From contig PBGH01000010.1 of assembly GCA_002720055.1 (NCBI GenBank), positions 1 to 46,319 of the forward strand: a DNA stretch of 46,319 nucleotides, in the 5' to 3' direction. Positions 25,131 through 34,119 of this stretch are shown here, piece by piece. The position numbers and the translations under genes are program-made. Each line of letters begins with the position of its first letter. Positions within the stretch are counted from its first letter, which is position 1. The notes below the pieces were generated by a model that saw only the letters and a program-made list of their open reading frames with translations, was not told where the DNA came from and made no database searches. This stretch comes from Methanobacteriota archaeon. GTDB taxonomy: Archaea > Thermoplasmatota > Poseidoniia > Poseidoniales > Thalassarchaeaceae.

Positions 25131-26657
25131 TTATGAGAGAAGCAGAGTCGAGTTTCCACCTTCTGGCAATGGATCAAGATACCCAAGCTCACCATATAGG
25201 GAAGGCCCCTCCATTAGTGTTCCAATGATGGCCTCTTCGAAGCCTGCTGCATTGTGAGCAAGGGCGATCCAAGGACGCCCCCAGTCATCAATCTCTACAT
25301 CAATAAAATCTCCAAAACCACCACACCTAACATCACCGCAGTCAGATGTGATATCCAGGGGATCCTCTGGATGATTCACGGCCACACTAGTTATCAACGG
25401 CCTTCCAGCGAAGGAATCAGTCATTATTGCCATATATCCGCCCCATCCGATTCCACCGATAGTCGAGTTGTTCGAAGTCACATCATTAACTTCTCCAATA
25501 TATCCAATCACAACCCTACCTGAGGATCCAGCGAATATTGTAGGAAAGCCAGTTTCACTGACTCCGGGAGCTGCCACCATCATTGGCTGACTCCAAGTCT
25601 CTCCTTGATCTCTAGAATTTGCATACCAAGGCATGAGATCCTCGCCTATCCAAGTCGCGTGAACATTTCCTCCGTCATCTACTGCAGTTGCCACTTCATG
25701 GGCATGCCAACCATCTTGCATCCCAATCTCTGTTGTGATTGTGTGTTCCGTCCAACTGTATCCCCCATCCAGAGACCGATAAACAGCGGGCCCTTCGCAC
25801 GAGGGATTTCCTCTGTATACTGAACCGTCAATTCCCCCGGCTACATGACCATGAAGCCCAGAGCACTGAGGGAAGCTCTCTATTGGAAAGCCTATTCTCT
25901 GAATATCCCAGGACATGCCTCCATTCAGAGATCTAGAACACTGAGCACCCGCTGCTGGAGACCCGGTATTGATACAGTAGACGTAAATTACGGGATGAAA
26001 TGCGGTAACACCGGGTGGAGGTGGCATTGAGGCTATACTCTGATGATCCTGTGTAACATAGTAACCTTCTACAGGATAAGGTATACTCCAACTATCCCCA
26101 TCGTCGTCTGAGTACTCGACGAACATAGATGCTAGTACATGCATATCGAATTTGACAAGCCTATCAGTGAATTTATCTACGTAGATATAAGGATCATTTG
26201 AATTTGGAGTCTGCCCAGAGTCATCATCAATTTGTCCAAACGGCCCCACATCTTCCCAAGTCTGTCCCATGTCGGTTGACCTAATGATATGGGTACCATC
26301 CCCAAGTCCGTTGTAATTAGTAAAGAAAATTGCTCCGGATGAAGTTATTCCAAGTGTAGGCTCGAATGTATCGAAACCTGTCCCATAATATGTTCCACTA
26401 GAGTAGAACGGAGTACTATTTCCTGAGAAATCAAAAATTAAACCCGAAGAAGCAATCGCTTCAGGGTCGGTCGCATCAATTGTCCACCTTTCTGATGGAG
26501 TGCCAGGGAAGTGGTACCATGTTGTAATGGGAATCTCCCTTCCAAAATTGAAGATACCCTCAATCACTATTTCCTCCGCATCCTCTTCCCACAATGTGCA
26601 TCCAGTGGTTGTCGATGTCAACATCAAAACACACAGAATATGAGCCACTCTAATCAA
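25131..26657 (-). CDS. Secreted lipoprotein with BNR/Asp-box beta-propeller, paralog of the neighbour
   Basis: 508 residues with signal peptide and lipobox-like TTTGC at 16-20. Shares with its neighbour the order TTWYH, GTYYG, FEPT, PNSNDPY(I/V)YV, KFDMH, QDH(Q)xIAS and CGGFGDF, so the two arose by tandem duplication and have since diverged widely. Asp boxes: STDMGQTW, SDDDGDSW, SLDGGYSW, SRDQGETW. The start is a TTG at 26657, four bases from the SDR stop, chosen because it gives a proper basic-hydrophobic signal; a GTG at 26648 is possible. Likely surface-exposed; ligand unknown. Confidence 0.85.
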   Translation of the reverse strand: MIRVAHILCVLMLTSTTTGCTLWEEDAEEIVIEGIFNFGREIPITTWYHFPGTPSERWTIDATDPEAIASSGLIFDFSGNSTPFYSSGTYYGTGFDTFEPTLGITSSGAIFFTNYNGLGDGTHIIRSTDMGQTWEDVGPFGQIDDDSGQTPNSNDPYIYVDKFTDRLVKFDMHVLASMFVEYSDDDGDSWSIPYPVEGYYVTQDHQSIASMPPPPGVTAFHPVIYVYCINTGSPAAGAQCSRSLNGGMSWDIQRIGFPIESFPQCSGLHGHVAGGIDGSVYRGNPSCEGPAVYRSLDGGYSWTEHTITTEIGMQDGWHAHEVATAVDDGGNVHATWIGEDLMPWYANSRDQGETWSQPMMVAAPGVSETGFPTIFAGSSGRVVIGYIGEVNDVTSNNSTIGGIGWGGYMAIMTDSFAGRPLITSVAVNHPEDPLDITSDCGDVRCGGFGDFIDVEIDDWGRPWIALAHNAAGFEEAIIGTLMEGPSLYGELGYLDPLPEGGNSTLLLS

Positions 26658-26661
26658 AAAA

Positions 26662-27699
26662 TCAACCTATCCAACTATTTTCTAGAATCGGAGGAATTGT
26701 ATCCAACAGGGATTCTTCGGGACTCCTCCATTCCATGCCTAGATCCCTTTGAGCTGGAGAAGCATCCCAGTACAATCTCTTTCCAAGATGCATCCTCGCC
26801 CACGAAAGACTCACTCTCGGGTGGAAAATAGAAACTATGAGCGATAAAAAGTAAGGAATCTGTTTGGTTGGAATGTTCATGCCTGGGTTGCCCTTCTTTA
26901 TTGTCATTGCAACTTCCTTCCACCACATTTGACCTGAGACCACGAGATACCTGCCCCCCGAATCACCTCTAGAAAGCGCTCTGACGTGTGCTTCAGCCAC
27001 ATCTCTTACATCCACAATGCTGATATGCATTGGAATCACAAATGGAATCTCTCTCTTTAGTAACATCATGATGAATGAAGGACTCCCCCTAAGATGTCTT
27101 TTGTTCAGTGGTGGGCCAAGAACAACACAGGGATTTATCGTAACCATTCTAGGTCCATTTTTCTTAGAAGAGTGCCAGTCTCTAACCAATCGCTCTGCAC
27201 TAAACTTCGCTAGACCATAGGGGTTATCTTCGATATTGGCATCTTCTGCCCAAGTCTCTGTTGTTAGCGTCTGACCATCCTCCCAGCTTTGAGGCCTAAT
27301 AGCTGCAGTCGAAGAAGTATGAACAAGGCATTCCACGGATTCTGAGGAATCTATAGCATCAAGGACATTCTGAGTACCTACGACACTGGGATCCACAATC
27401 TTCTCTTGAGGATTTTTTGACCTGAGAATAACTACTGCCGCAGTGTGAATGACCTCTTTACATCCAAAAACAGCTCTATGTACAGATTCAGAATCCAACA
27501 GATCCATTTCCACAATTTCTAAAGACCCACCATCGGATATATCCATTCTATTTAGATGACCAACTCGGTCGATATTAGATGCATCCCTAACTGTAGCTCT
27601 CACTACCCTTCCCTTAGAAAGTAGATTTGCCACTATGTGGCTACCGATATACCCGCTTGCTCCAGTAACTAGTACCACCATAAGCATCCGGAAACGCAT
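26662..27699 (-). CDS. NAD(P)-dependent extended short-chain dehydrogenase (epimerase / dihydroflavonol-reductase-like)
   Basis: 345 residues with an N-terminal Rossmann fold: TGASGYIGSHI near 14-24, then a basic VRATVRD that suggests NADPH. The catalytic Ser/Thr region HTSSTAAI lies near 127 and YGLAKFSAE near 168 holds the Tyr-x3-Lys pair. The overall pattern resembles the dihydroflavonol/cinnamoyl-reductase and 3-beta-hydroxysteroid dehydrogenase branch more than sugar-nucleotide epimerases. ATGs at 27687 and 27681 are alternative starts; the last gives the tidiest N-terminus (MVVLVTG). Sits between the MMPL transporter (24-bp gap) and the propeller lipoprotein (4-bp gap), so probably one operon. 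Substrate unknown. Confidence 0.87.
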   Translation of the reverse strand: MRFRMLMVVLVTGASGYIGSHIVANLLSKGRVVRATVRDASNIDRVGHLNRMDISDGGSLEIVEMDLLDSESVHRAVFGCKEVIHTAAVVILRSKNPQEKIVDPSVVGTQNVLDAIDSSESVECLVHTSSTAAIRPQSWEDGQTLTTETWAEDANIEDNPYGLAKFSAERLVRDWHSSKKNGPRMVTINPCVVLGPPLNKRHLRGSPSFIMMLLKREIPFVIPMHISIVDVRDVAEAHVRALSRGDSGGRYLVVSGQMWWKEVAMTIKKGNPGMNIPTKQIPYFLSLIVSIFHPRVSLSWARMHLGKRLYWDASPAQRDLGMEWRSPEESLLDTIPPILENSWIG

Positions 27700-27723
27700 C
27701 CAAGAATTGAGGTTTTGTCTCGC

Positions 27724-30084
27724 TCACTCTTCGGACAAGTCGTACTTTACTCCCGCAGTAGCGCCCCTTAGCCAGTGAGGAGCCCACCAATTCAAATCCC
27801 CCATCAATCTCATTGTCGAAGGTACAACCAACGCTCTAACTATTGTGGCATCCACTGCCACTCCCAGTGCTAACATAAAGCCGAACTGCATCATTAGAGA
27901 GACGGATGAGAAACCAAAGGCTGAGAAAACGGTAACCATCACTAAAGCAGCAGAGGTAATTATCCGACCACTCTTCTGTAGGCCGGTAGCTACCGCCATG
28001 GTATTATCTCCAGACCTTTCCCACTCTTCATGAATCCGAGATAGCATCAATACCTCATAATCCATACTTAATCCGAATAGAATCGCGAAAATCATCACTG
28101 GAGTGGTCGGATCAATAGGCTGTGGGGTGAAGTTGAGCAAATCCGCTCCGTTGCCCTCTTGGAAAACCCAAACTAATATTCCGAAAGAAGCACTTACCGA
28201 GAGGATATTCATCACTAGAGCCTTTAACGGTAGAATTACCGACCTTACCTGTAAGAAAATTAGCAGGTAACTAGAAACTAGAATGAAAGCCAGAGCAATT
28301 GGCAAATTCTCCTTAACAGCATCCAACACGTCTTGGTTGTAAGCTGCGAAACCTGCGACATTAACGTCTGAGTTACCACCGAATTGACCTTCCTTATTTT
28401 CAAGACTTCTAATTTGCTGAACAACTTCTCTCGAAGACTCGCTACTTTGATCGCCTTCAATGGCTACTTGGATAATTACGACTCCATCACCGACATATGA
28501 ATCGGAAAAGAAACTTCTTTCCATCTGAAGAGCAGCTGCTTCCTCGGGAGGGAGTTCCCCATCTCTGGAATCGTCCCAGAACTCGACAACTTCATCCTCA
28601 GTCCACGTTGAGTTGAAGTGAGCGTAAGTGAAAACGTAATTAGCACCCTCGATGGATAAAATATCCTTGGAAAACGAGAAGAGACTCCTGATATTCTCCT
28701 CAGAGTATAGGTCTGCATCCCCCTGGTTTCCCTCCTGAATTTCATAAACGATTAGAGCAGTGTTAGACACTTCTTGTGGCCAGTTCTCATCTGTCAGCTC
28801 CATCCCGCTCCTCGCCTCATTATCCGGACTCAATGCCCTCCACGAAGTAATGCCCCATTCAGCCTGTAGGAACGGAGCTCCTGCAGCCAACAGAACAAGA
28901 ACGCAGGGAATTAGGAATGAGAGAGGCTTGTCCATCACTTTTCTAGCTAGATCGGACCAGAATCCATCCTCTGATACCTCCGTACTGAGTCCGAAAGGCA
29001 CCCTTCCGAAATTTATTCTATCACCGAGTATGGATAATATAGAGGGGAGCAAGATAACCGAAGAAGTTAGCGCTACAAGCGTCGCACAAATTCCGCCCCA
29101 TCCCAATGAGGGCAGACCGGTGTTATCGAAGAACAACATCCCCGTTAGGCCAGCGACCACGGTCAGTCCCGAAAATAGAATTGCCCTTCCAGCAGTTGCG
29201 CTGGTCATTGCGATTGCTATCCTCTTATCATGACCTCTTCCCAACTCTTCTCTAAACCTGTTTACTATAAACAACGAGTAGTCTACGCTCAACCCGATAC
29301 CCAGTAAGGATACAATATTTACAGCATAAACCGTTAGATCATCAACAACGTAGGTGAGGCCATGTATAATGCCCACTGCAGCTATAACCGTGTAAACTCC
29401 AGACAATGCTGGGAGACCTGCTGAGACTACAGTACCGAAAACAAATAGCAGAATAATAATCGTCAGAGGGGCCGAGATTAACTCAGCTCTCAGAAGCTCT
29501 TCCTTTAGGACCAAGTCGAAGGTGATGTCAATAGCTAAATTGTCCGTTAGGTACTTCTCCATGTCCTCTGGAGCATCAGCGGGTAGAGATATTTCTTCAT
29601 AAATTTCCTTTAGCAGAATCTTAGAATCTTCTCTATTCATATTCACCTTGACGTATACCCTAGACCATGATGAATCCACATTACTTACCAGCGAAGAGCG
29701 ATTCGCTTCATTGGTTTCCCAAGGTACATCCAAATCGATGTTCTCGTTACTAGAAAGCACCTCAATTGTTGCCTGAATTGCAGATACTACCTCTTCATCA
29801 TTGTAAGAATATCCAGGGTGATGGAATAGAACGTGAAAAGACTCGAAAGCCGTCTCATTCGGGTCTGAAAAACCCTCTCCAGCTGCTTCCCATCCGTCGA
29901 CCGACTCCAAGTCACCCTCCCCATATCCTTCGATATATTTTGGCTCTAGTGTAATCATGTACCCTAGCCCAGCGCAGAGCAGAAGAGAGCACATAAGCAC
30001 GACTTGAGCGTAGTCATGAACAAAAATTCCTATTTTGTAGTATAGTCTGTTTTCCAATACGGAAGGATCAGTCGCTCCTTCCAT
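27724..30084 (-). CDS. MMPL/RND-family transporter
   Basis: A 786-residue, 12-helix proton-driven exporter. Helix 1 at about 28-46 is followed by a large external domain, a bundle of five helices (about 200-360), a second external domain, and five more helices (about 610-760). Each half has the Asp-Tyr pair of MMPL proteins: GLSVDYSLF near 268 and GLSMDYEVLM near 675. Mycobacterial relatives move lipids or hydrophobic compounds; hopanoid exporters also belong here. It is first of a minus-strand run with an SDR enzyme and two surface lipoproteins, so a role in building or exporting a surface lipid or compound is plausible but inferred. Confidence 0.88.
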   Translation of the reverse strand: MEGATDPSVLENRLYYKIGIFVHDYAQVVLMCSLLLCAGLGYMITLEPKYIEGYGEGDLESVDGWEAAGEGFSDPNETAFESFHVLFHHPGYSYNDEEVVSAIQATIEVLSSNENIDLDVPWETNEANRSSLVSNVDSSWSRVYVKVNMNREDSKILLKEIYEEISLPADAPEDMEKYLTDNLAIDITFDLVLKEELLRAELISAPLTIIILLFVFGTVVSAGLPALSGVYTVIAAVGIIHGLTYVVDDLTVYAVNIVSLLGIGLSVDYSLFIVNRFREELGRGHDKRIAIAMTSATAGRAILFSGLTVVAGLTGMLFFDNTGLPSLGWGGICATLVALTSSVILLPSILSILGDRINFGRVPFGLSTEVSEDGFWSDLARKVMDKPLSFLIPCVLVLLAAGAPFLQAEWGITSWRALSPDNEARSGMELTDENWPQEVSNTALIVYEIQEGNQGDADLYSEENIRSLFSFSKDILSIEGANYVFTYAHFNSTWTEDEVVEFWDDSRDGELPPEEAAALQMERSFFSDSYVGDGVVIIQVAIEGDQSSESSREVVQQIRSLENKEGQFGGNSDVNVAGFAAYNQDVLDAVKENLPIALAFILVSSYLLIFLQVRSVILPLKALVMNILSVSASFGILVWVFQEGNGADLLNFTPQPIDPTTPVMIFAILFGLSMDYEVLMLSRIHEEWERSGDNTMAVATGLQKSGRIITSAALVMVTVFSAFGFSSVSLMMQFGFMLALGVAVDATIVRALVVPSTMRLMGDLNWWAPHWLRGATAGVKYDLSEE

Positions 30085-30132
30085 GAAGGTCGCCGATTAA
30101 CTCTGGTTTATTTATTTCACTAGAATTTGATT

Positions 30133-30912
30133 TCACACTAGTAGCAAGGAAACCGAATCAACAACAAGCGTTGGCTCTAAACCACTAGATGCCAAATCCT
30201 CTTTTTTTGCCTCGCCAGATAGAACTAGGATTCCATGGACTCCCGCCCTTTCAGCCATTTCCATATCTGTATACAGACGATCCCCAATCATCGCGCAATT
30301 AGAGGGATCTAGGCCCAATTCGATTATTTTATGCATAATCATCCCTTTGTTTGGTTTTCCGCAGACATAGCTCGGAATCTTTCCAGTAGTCGCCTCAAAT
30401 AGGGCGATGTAGGCGCCCGCATCAGGCAAACCTCCGTCTGGGGAGGGACATACCATATCTGGATGACTAGCCACCATCGGAACCCCCCTATGGAGAAATG
30501 AAGAAGCTACAGCGAGCTTTTCGTAGGTTACTTCGGTATCGTAACCCAAGACCACGAATTCAGGCCTACTTGATTTTGTATTGATTCCAGCTTCCTCAAG
30601 CATTGACCTCATGCCTTCCGTTCCAACCAGGTAGGTGTTAACGACGTCTTTACTTCTAAGCCAATAAATCAAGTCATGTGTCGATAAAAGTACTTCATCA
30701 TCACTAGCGCTGATTCCTAGATTCTGCAGCTTCTCCTTATACTGTCGAACAGATTTGCTTGAGTTGTTCGACAAAAAAAACCTTCTAATCCCCCTACTAT
30801 CCAATCTATTTAGAAATTCCACAGAACCGTCAATTAACTCGTCTCCAACATAAATAGTCCCATCTAGGTCTAAGAAAACAGCTTCAATCCCAGCAAGGTC
30901 TTCATCAATCAC
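30133..30912 (-). CDS. HAD-superfamily (class IIA, NagD-like) phosphatase
   Basis: About 259 residues. Motif I FLDLDGTIY carries the nucleophile Asp near residue 13, LSNNSS near 47 is motif II, and MIGDRLYTDMEMA near 204-216 is the metal-binding motif. The large C2a cap between them is typical of NagD / p-nitrophenyl phosphatase / phosphoglycolate and glycerol-phosphate phosphatase relatives. The start is GTG 30912, 20 bp after the geranylgeranyl reductase stop; the frame stays open to a TTG at 30966 that would overlap it. Being next to the reductase, dephosphorylation of a glycerol phosphate or prenyl phosphate is thinkable, but substrate is unknown. Confidence 0.87.
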   Translation of the reverse strand: MIDEDLAGIEAVFLDLDGTIYVGDELIDGSVEFLNRLDSRGIRRFFLSNNSSKSVRQYKEKLQNLGISASDDEVLLSTHDLIYWLRSKDVVNTYLVGTEGMRSMLEEAGINTKSSRPEFVVLGYDTEVTYEKLAVASSFLHRGVPMVASHPDMVCPSPDGGLPDAGAYIALFEATTGKIPSYVCGKPNKGMIMHKIIELGLDPSNCAMIGDRLYTDMEMAERAGVHGILVLSGEAKKEDLASSGLEPTLVVDSVSLLLV

Positions 30913-30932
30913 ACCTTCACTTCCAAATTCTA

Positions 30933-32297
30933 TTACGGCAGAACCAATGTCTTGAACAGGAACCAAGGACTCCAGAGTGCCTTCTGAGCCTCCTTATCTG
31001 CGATCATTCCAGTAAGAATATCACCCAACTCTTCTTTCTTTGATGCCCTGCCAACAAACCAATTCATAGTTCTCTTCCACTTCACCAGCTTTTGCAGTCT
31101 GTATGAATTAGTCAGTTCTTTTCCCAGAGTGTTCCAGAGTTCTTCCATGTACAATACTGCTTGATCCTCAGGAAAACCATCAGAATGAAGCTCCTTATCA
31201 AAATATTTTGAGGTCATTTTTGCAGAAACTAACCCATTCCCAATCCCTTCTCCTGTAAAGGGGTCGACGAGACTGGCAGCATCTCCCACGCACATCACTC
31301 CAGCACCAGCAGAGCGTCTTGGTTGATGGGAGGGGGCATGCTTTCTTGGAGAGCCAAATGGAAGCTGCCATCCCTTTTGAGAACCCTCTATTAATCTAGC
31401 CTCTGTGAAACGCTTCTTGAAAACAGGGTGTTCCTTGATTACCCATTCCTGCATCTTCTTCAAAGATTTTTTGATCCCCTTCTTCCTTCTAGCCTTCTCC
31501 TCAGAAATCACCATGCCGATTCCTACGTTCACAATACCTTCCTGAACCGGGAAAATCCAGAAGTAACCCGGGATAACCTCGTCGATAAAGTGAATCTCGA
31601 TAGGCCCGCTTCTACCTTCAAATCCTCCAACATTTTCCCAGTACTCTCTGTAGGCTCCACAGTAGTGGTCATCGTCCCTCATTGGCTCCTCATTAATTTC
31701 CTCAACTAGAGTAGTCGCAACGGGACACCTGTACCCACCTGCACCTATTGTGAGGGGTGCTTCGAATCTCATCAAAGGGAAATCTTCGCCTCTCTTCCCG
31801 AACTTACCCACGACTCCCACTATCGATCCATCTTCTACTTCTACATCTGTGACGGAGAAACCTTGGATTGCGGATCCTCCAGATTCAATGACTAACTCAG
31901 TGGCCCTTTTGAACATCATGTAATCAAACTGAATCCTGGGGAGAGCATATCCAGCCATCTTCTTCTCGAACTCGTCTTGAGGAAGCATTACCTTGACTGT
32001 ATTTCCATTTGTACTACCAAAAATTATCGAATCAACCATGAAATGCGGGGTCTGCTCAATCATTTCTTTAACTCCTAGCTCCTTAACATGATTGAGTGAC
32101 TTTCCACCTACTGCGTCTCCGCATATTTTATCTCTAGGCCAGACCTCACGCTCAATTAGAAGAACCCTACATCCATTCATGGCATTATAGGCGGCAGCAG
32201 CCGAACCACTCGGACCTCCACCGACAACGATGACATCGAAGCACTCACCATCATCCGGGACCTTTCCGGTATCAATGGGGCCCTCCCAAGAATCCAT
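30933..32297 (-). CDS. Geranylgeranyl reductase family FAD-dependent oxidoreductase
   Basis: Reduces the double bonds of geranylgeranyl chains of archaeal lipids, using FAD and, in studied archaea, reduced ferredoxin or F420. 454 residues; the FAD fold starts with VIVVGGGPSGSAAA near 23-36, then IEREVWPRDKICGDAVGG near 49-66, whose Cys-Gly-Asp is the family mark, and GDAASLVDPFTGEGIGNGL near 338-356 binds the FAD. Length is somewhat over the usual 390-410. Precedes the HAD phosphatase. The lone ferredoxin with GGGP synthase at 3.9-5.6 kb may be its electron source. Some relatives act on chlorophyll or other terpenoids. Confidence 0.9.
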   Translation of the reverse strand: MDSWEGPIDTGKVPDDGECFDVIVVGGGPSGSAAAAYNAMNGCRVLLIEREVWPRDKICGDAVGGKSLNHVKELGVKEMIEQTPHFMVDSIIFGSTNGNTVKVMLPQDEFEKKMAGYALPRIQFDYMMFKRATELVIESGGSAIQGFSVTDVEVEDGSIVGVVGKFGKRGEDFPLMRFEAPLTIGAGGYRCPVATTLVEEINEEPMRDDDHYCGAYREYWENVGGFEGRSGPIEIHFIDEVIPGYFWIFPVQEGIVNVGIGMVISEEKARRKKGIKKSLKKMQEWVIKEHPVFKKRFTEARLIEGSQKGWQLPFGSPRKHAPSHQPRRSAGAGVMCVGDAASLVDPFTGEGIGNGLVSAKMTSKYFDKELHSDGFPEDQAVLYMEELWNTLGKELTNSYRLQKLVKWKRTMNWFVGRASKKEELGDILTGMIADKEAQKALWSPWFLFKTLVLP

Positions 32298-32373
32298 GCG
32301 TTTAGAATGCGACAGGTCTCATCATACAAACTATGCCATTGGGTTAATCTGCAATGCATCATCCGACAAAAAC

Positions 32374-32688
32374 ATGGAGAGAGCAGTTTGTATAGTTCAG
32401 ACGACACTCCCAGGAGATTGGTTGGAACCCATTGCAGCAGAATGGGCTACCTCTTTTGTTAGAGACGAACTTGCCTCTTGTGTACAGAGAAACCTAGTCA
32501 CCTCTGTATATCAGTGGGACGGCTCTCTTGAGAGTTCAGATGAGTGGAGAATCCAACTAAAGACCTCAATAAACAACAAGGAAAAGCTCGTAAGCGAAAT
32601 CCAAAAAAGACACCCCTTCGATACGCCACAGATATTAGCTTGGCAGGCTGAATCTTCAGCCGAATATGCCAGTTGGGTTGAAGGGTGA
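32374..32688 (+). CDS. cutA: CutA1-family protein
   Basis: 104-residue trimeric ferredoxin-like protein of the CutA1 family, linked to divalent metal tolerance though its exact task is unclear. The pattern is clear: VQTTLPGDW start, LASCVQRN near 31-38, SVYQWDGSLES near 43-53, then IQLKTS and RHPFDTPQILAW. The ATG at 32374 gives the family's standard length; an upstream-extended frame overlaps the reductase gene on the other strand. Divergent from geranylgeranyl reductase with a 76-bp gap, and followed after 15 bp by the YczE-like gene on the same strand. Confidence 0.88.
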   Translation: MERAVCIVQTTLPGDWLEPIAAEWATSFVRDELASCVQRNLVTSVYQWDGSLESSDEWRIQLKTSINNKEKLVSEIQKRHPFDTPQILAWQAESSAEYASWVEG

Positions 32689-32703
32689 ACCCCATTCGTA
32701 GCC

Positions 32704-33396
32704 ATGGGCCTCTCCGACTATCTCCGGCCGGCAAAAAAGGTTCCAACAACTTGGTGGAGCTCTCCAAACCCCATGTCACTCAAACCCAAGCCTTCCACCA
32801 TGGCTATCCTGATCTTTGGAGAATTCCTATTCGGTCTTGGCGATGCAATGTTAATTGCAGCAGATATTGGAAATACGCCGTGGACAGTACTAGCTCAAGG
32901 AATAGCTCTACAAATAGATTTGACAATAGGTCAGGCGACCTTCCTAATCAGTGCCGCAGTACTCCTTCTCTGGATTCCAATTAAGGAGATTCCAGGACTG
33001 GGAACCATTTTGAATGCGATAATTATAGCGGTTACAATTGATCTCACTGTTCCACTCATCCCCCAATCTGGAAGTTACGCAGTCTCCCTTCTACAAGTAT
33101 TAACCGGCATCCTACTCATCGCAATAGGAAGCTCGATGTATCTCACCGCAAACCTCGGTCCTGGACCTCGAGACGGGTGGATGACTGGACTACAGAGAGT
33201 ATCCGGAATACCTATTGGTCGAGTGAGGATTTCAATCGAGGTATCGGTGTTGGTAATTGGAATATTTTTAGGGGGAAAGTTTGGAATAGGGACCCTACTA
33301 TTTGCTGTTGCAATAGGTCCAGTGGTAGCTTCATGTCTAGCAGTCGCAGGTAGAATCGGCTCACAGAAGGGGCCCAAACTCAATTCCGAGCAATAG
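32704..33396 (+). CDS. YczE/YyaS-like membrane protein
   Basis: 230 residues with about five to six hydrophobic segments. The first segment FLFGLGDAMLIAADIGNTPWTVL and the later TANLGPGPRDGWMTGLQ are the two conserved loops of the YczE family, known from Bacillus, where it is needed for surfactin/lipopeptide production and is otherwise uncharacterised. It starts 15 bp after cutA and its 3' end overlaps the polyprenol-kinase-like gene by 36 bp tail to tail. Transport is possible but not shown. Confidence 0.78.
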   Translation: MGLSDYLRPAKKVPTTWWSSPNPMSLKPKPSTMAILIFGEFLFGLGDAMLIAADIGNTPWTVLAQGIALQIDLTIGQATFLISAAVLLLWIPIKEIPGLGTILNAIIIAVTIDLTVPLIPQSGSYAVSLLQVLTGILLIAIGSSMYLTANLGPGPRDGWMTGLQRVSGIPIGRVRISIEVSVLVIGIFLGGKFGIGTLLFAVAIGPVVASCLAVAGRIGSQKGPKLNSEQ

Positions 33397-34038
33397 AACG
33401 GCCGTCGCGAATATCGTAATCAGAATATTATCATCAATTGGTCCAAACTCATATCGTTCGACAAAAGTTGCCACAGCTGCCGCAATTACTCCCCAAATGG
33501 GAATAGATGGATTACCCATACCTGCCACAATCCATCCCAATGGTGCGCTGACAATGAACATGAACACATTACCTATCGGACTTTTGGAACGCTTCCTAAT
33601 CACAGCATTTCGAACTATCCCGGTTACTCCATCACCAAATGCCATGAATAGTGACGGGACTATCGCAAGCCAGGGATCATCAACAATATACCAAATCAGA
33701 GTAATTGAGGACCACCACATCAATGTGAATTTCACATCATTTTGATTTTGGCTTGTTTGGAACCAGAACATTCGCGTCCCACTAATATGTGCAGCGTATG
33801 TGAATACCGTCAGTATGATTCCACATACCATCGGATACCAATAGTCATCGAACAATAGCGGAACACAGAATGAACCAACCCCTCCAGCCATCATGTGTAC
33901 GATTTTTCTGTTATAGTAAACGGCTCGGATTTCTTCCATCCCACTTGCTACCATCATATCGTATGGGATCTTGGTCGAAAACAGGACTATCATTACGTAA
34001 ACACCCATTCCCGCCGCATAGTAGATCTGGGTATCCAT
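33361..34038 (-). CDS. Dolichol/phytol-kinase-like (CTP-dependent lipid kinase family) membrane protein
   Basis: 225 residues with about seven hydrophobic segments. NRKIVHMMAGG near 43-53 matches the R-K-x-x-H start of the SEC59/DGK1/VTE5 family; MAFGDGVTGIVRN near 133, KSPIGNVFMF near 151, and the late ERYEFGPIDDN near 191-201 match the GD..A, KS..G and E...DDN motifs. Relatives use CTP to phosphorylate dolichol, phytol or diacylglycerol. In archaea a polyprenol kinase would serve glycan-lipid carriers or recycling of isoprenoid alcohols. Divergent from threonine synthase. Substrate not decided. Confidence 0.75.
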   Translation of the reverse strand: MDTQIYYAAGMGVYVMIVLFSTKIPYDMMVASGMEEIRAVYYNRKIVHMMAGGVGSFCVPLLFDDYWYPMVCGIILTVFTYAAHISGTRMFWFQTSQNQNDVKFTLMWWSSITLIWYIVDDPWLAIVPSLFMAFGDGVTGIVRNAVIRKRSKSPIGNVFMFIVSAPLGWIVAGMGNPSIPIWGVIAAAVATFVERYEFGPIDDNILITIFATAVLLLGIEFGPLL

Positions 34039-34119
34039 GACTCACCGGAATGCACATCCGGCCTTAACCGCACTCCCAATGTCGGGCAGGTTCATGCCGG
34101 AAAGCTCTCCCGGCCATTC

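Noticed and set aside
28760..29233. 157-codon frame antisense to the MMPL gene
   Set aside because: Shadow over transmembrane-coding sequence; no start signal or domain.
32230..32373. Extended N-terminus for CutA
   Set aside because: Antisense to the reductase gene and not part of the CutA family; the ATG at 32374 gives the standard protein.
33895..34119. Extended N-terminus for threonine synthase
   Set aside because: Overlaps the kinase-like gene and its start region, and is absent from the family.
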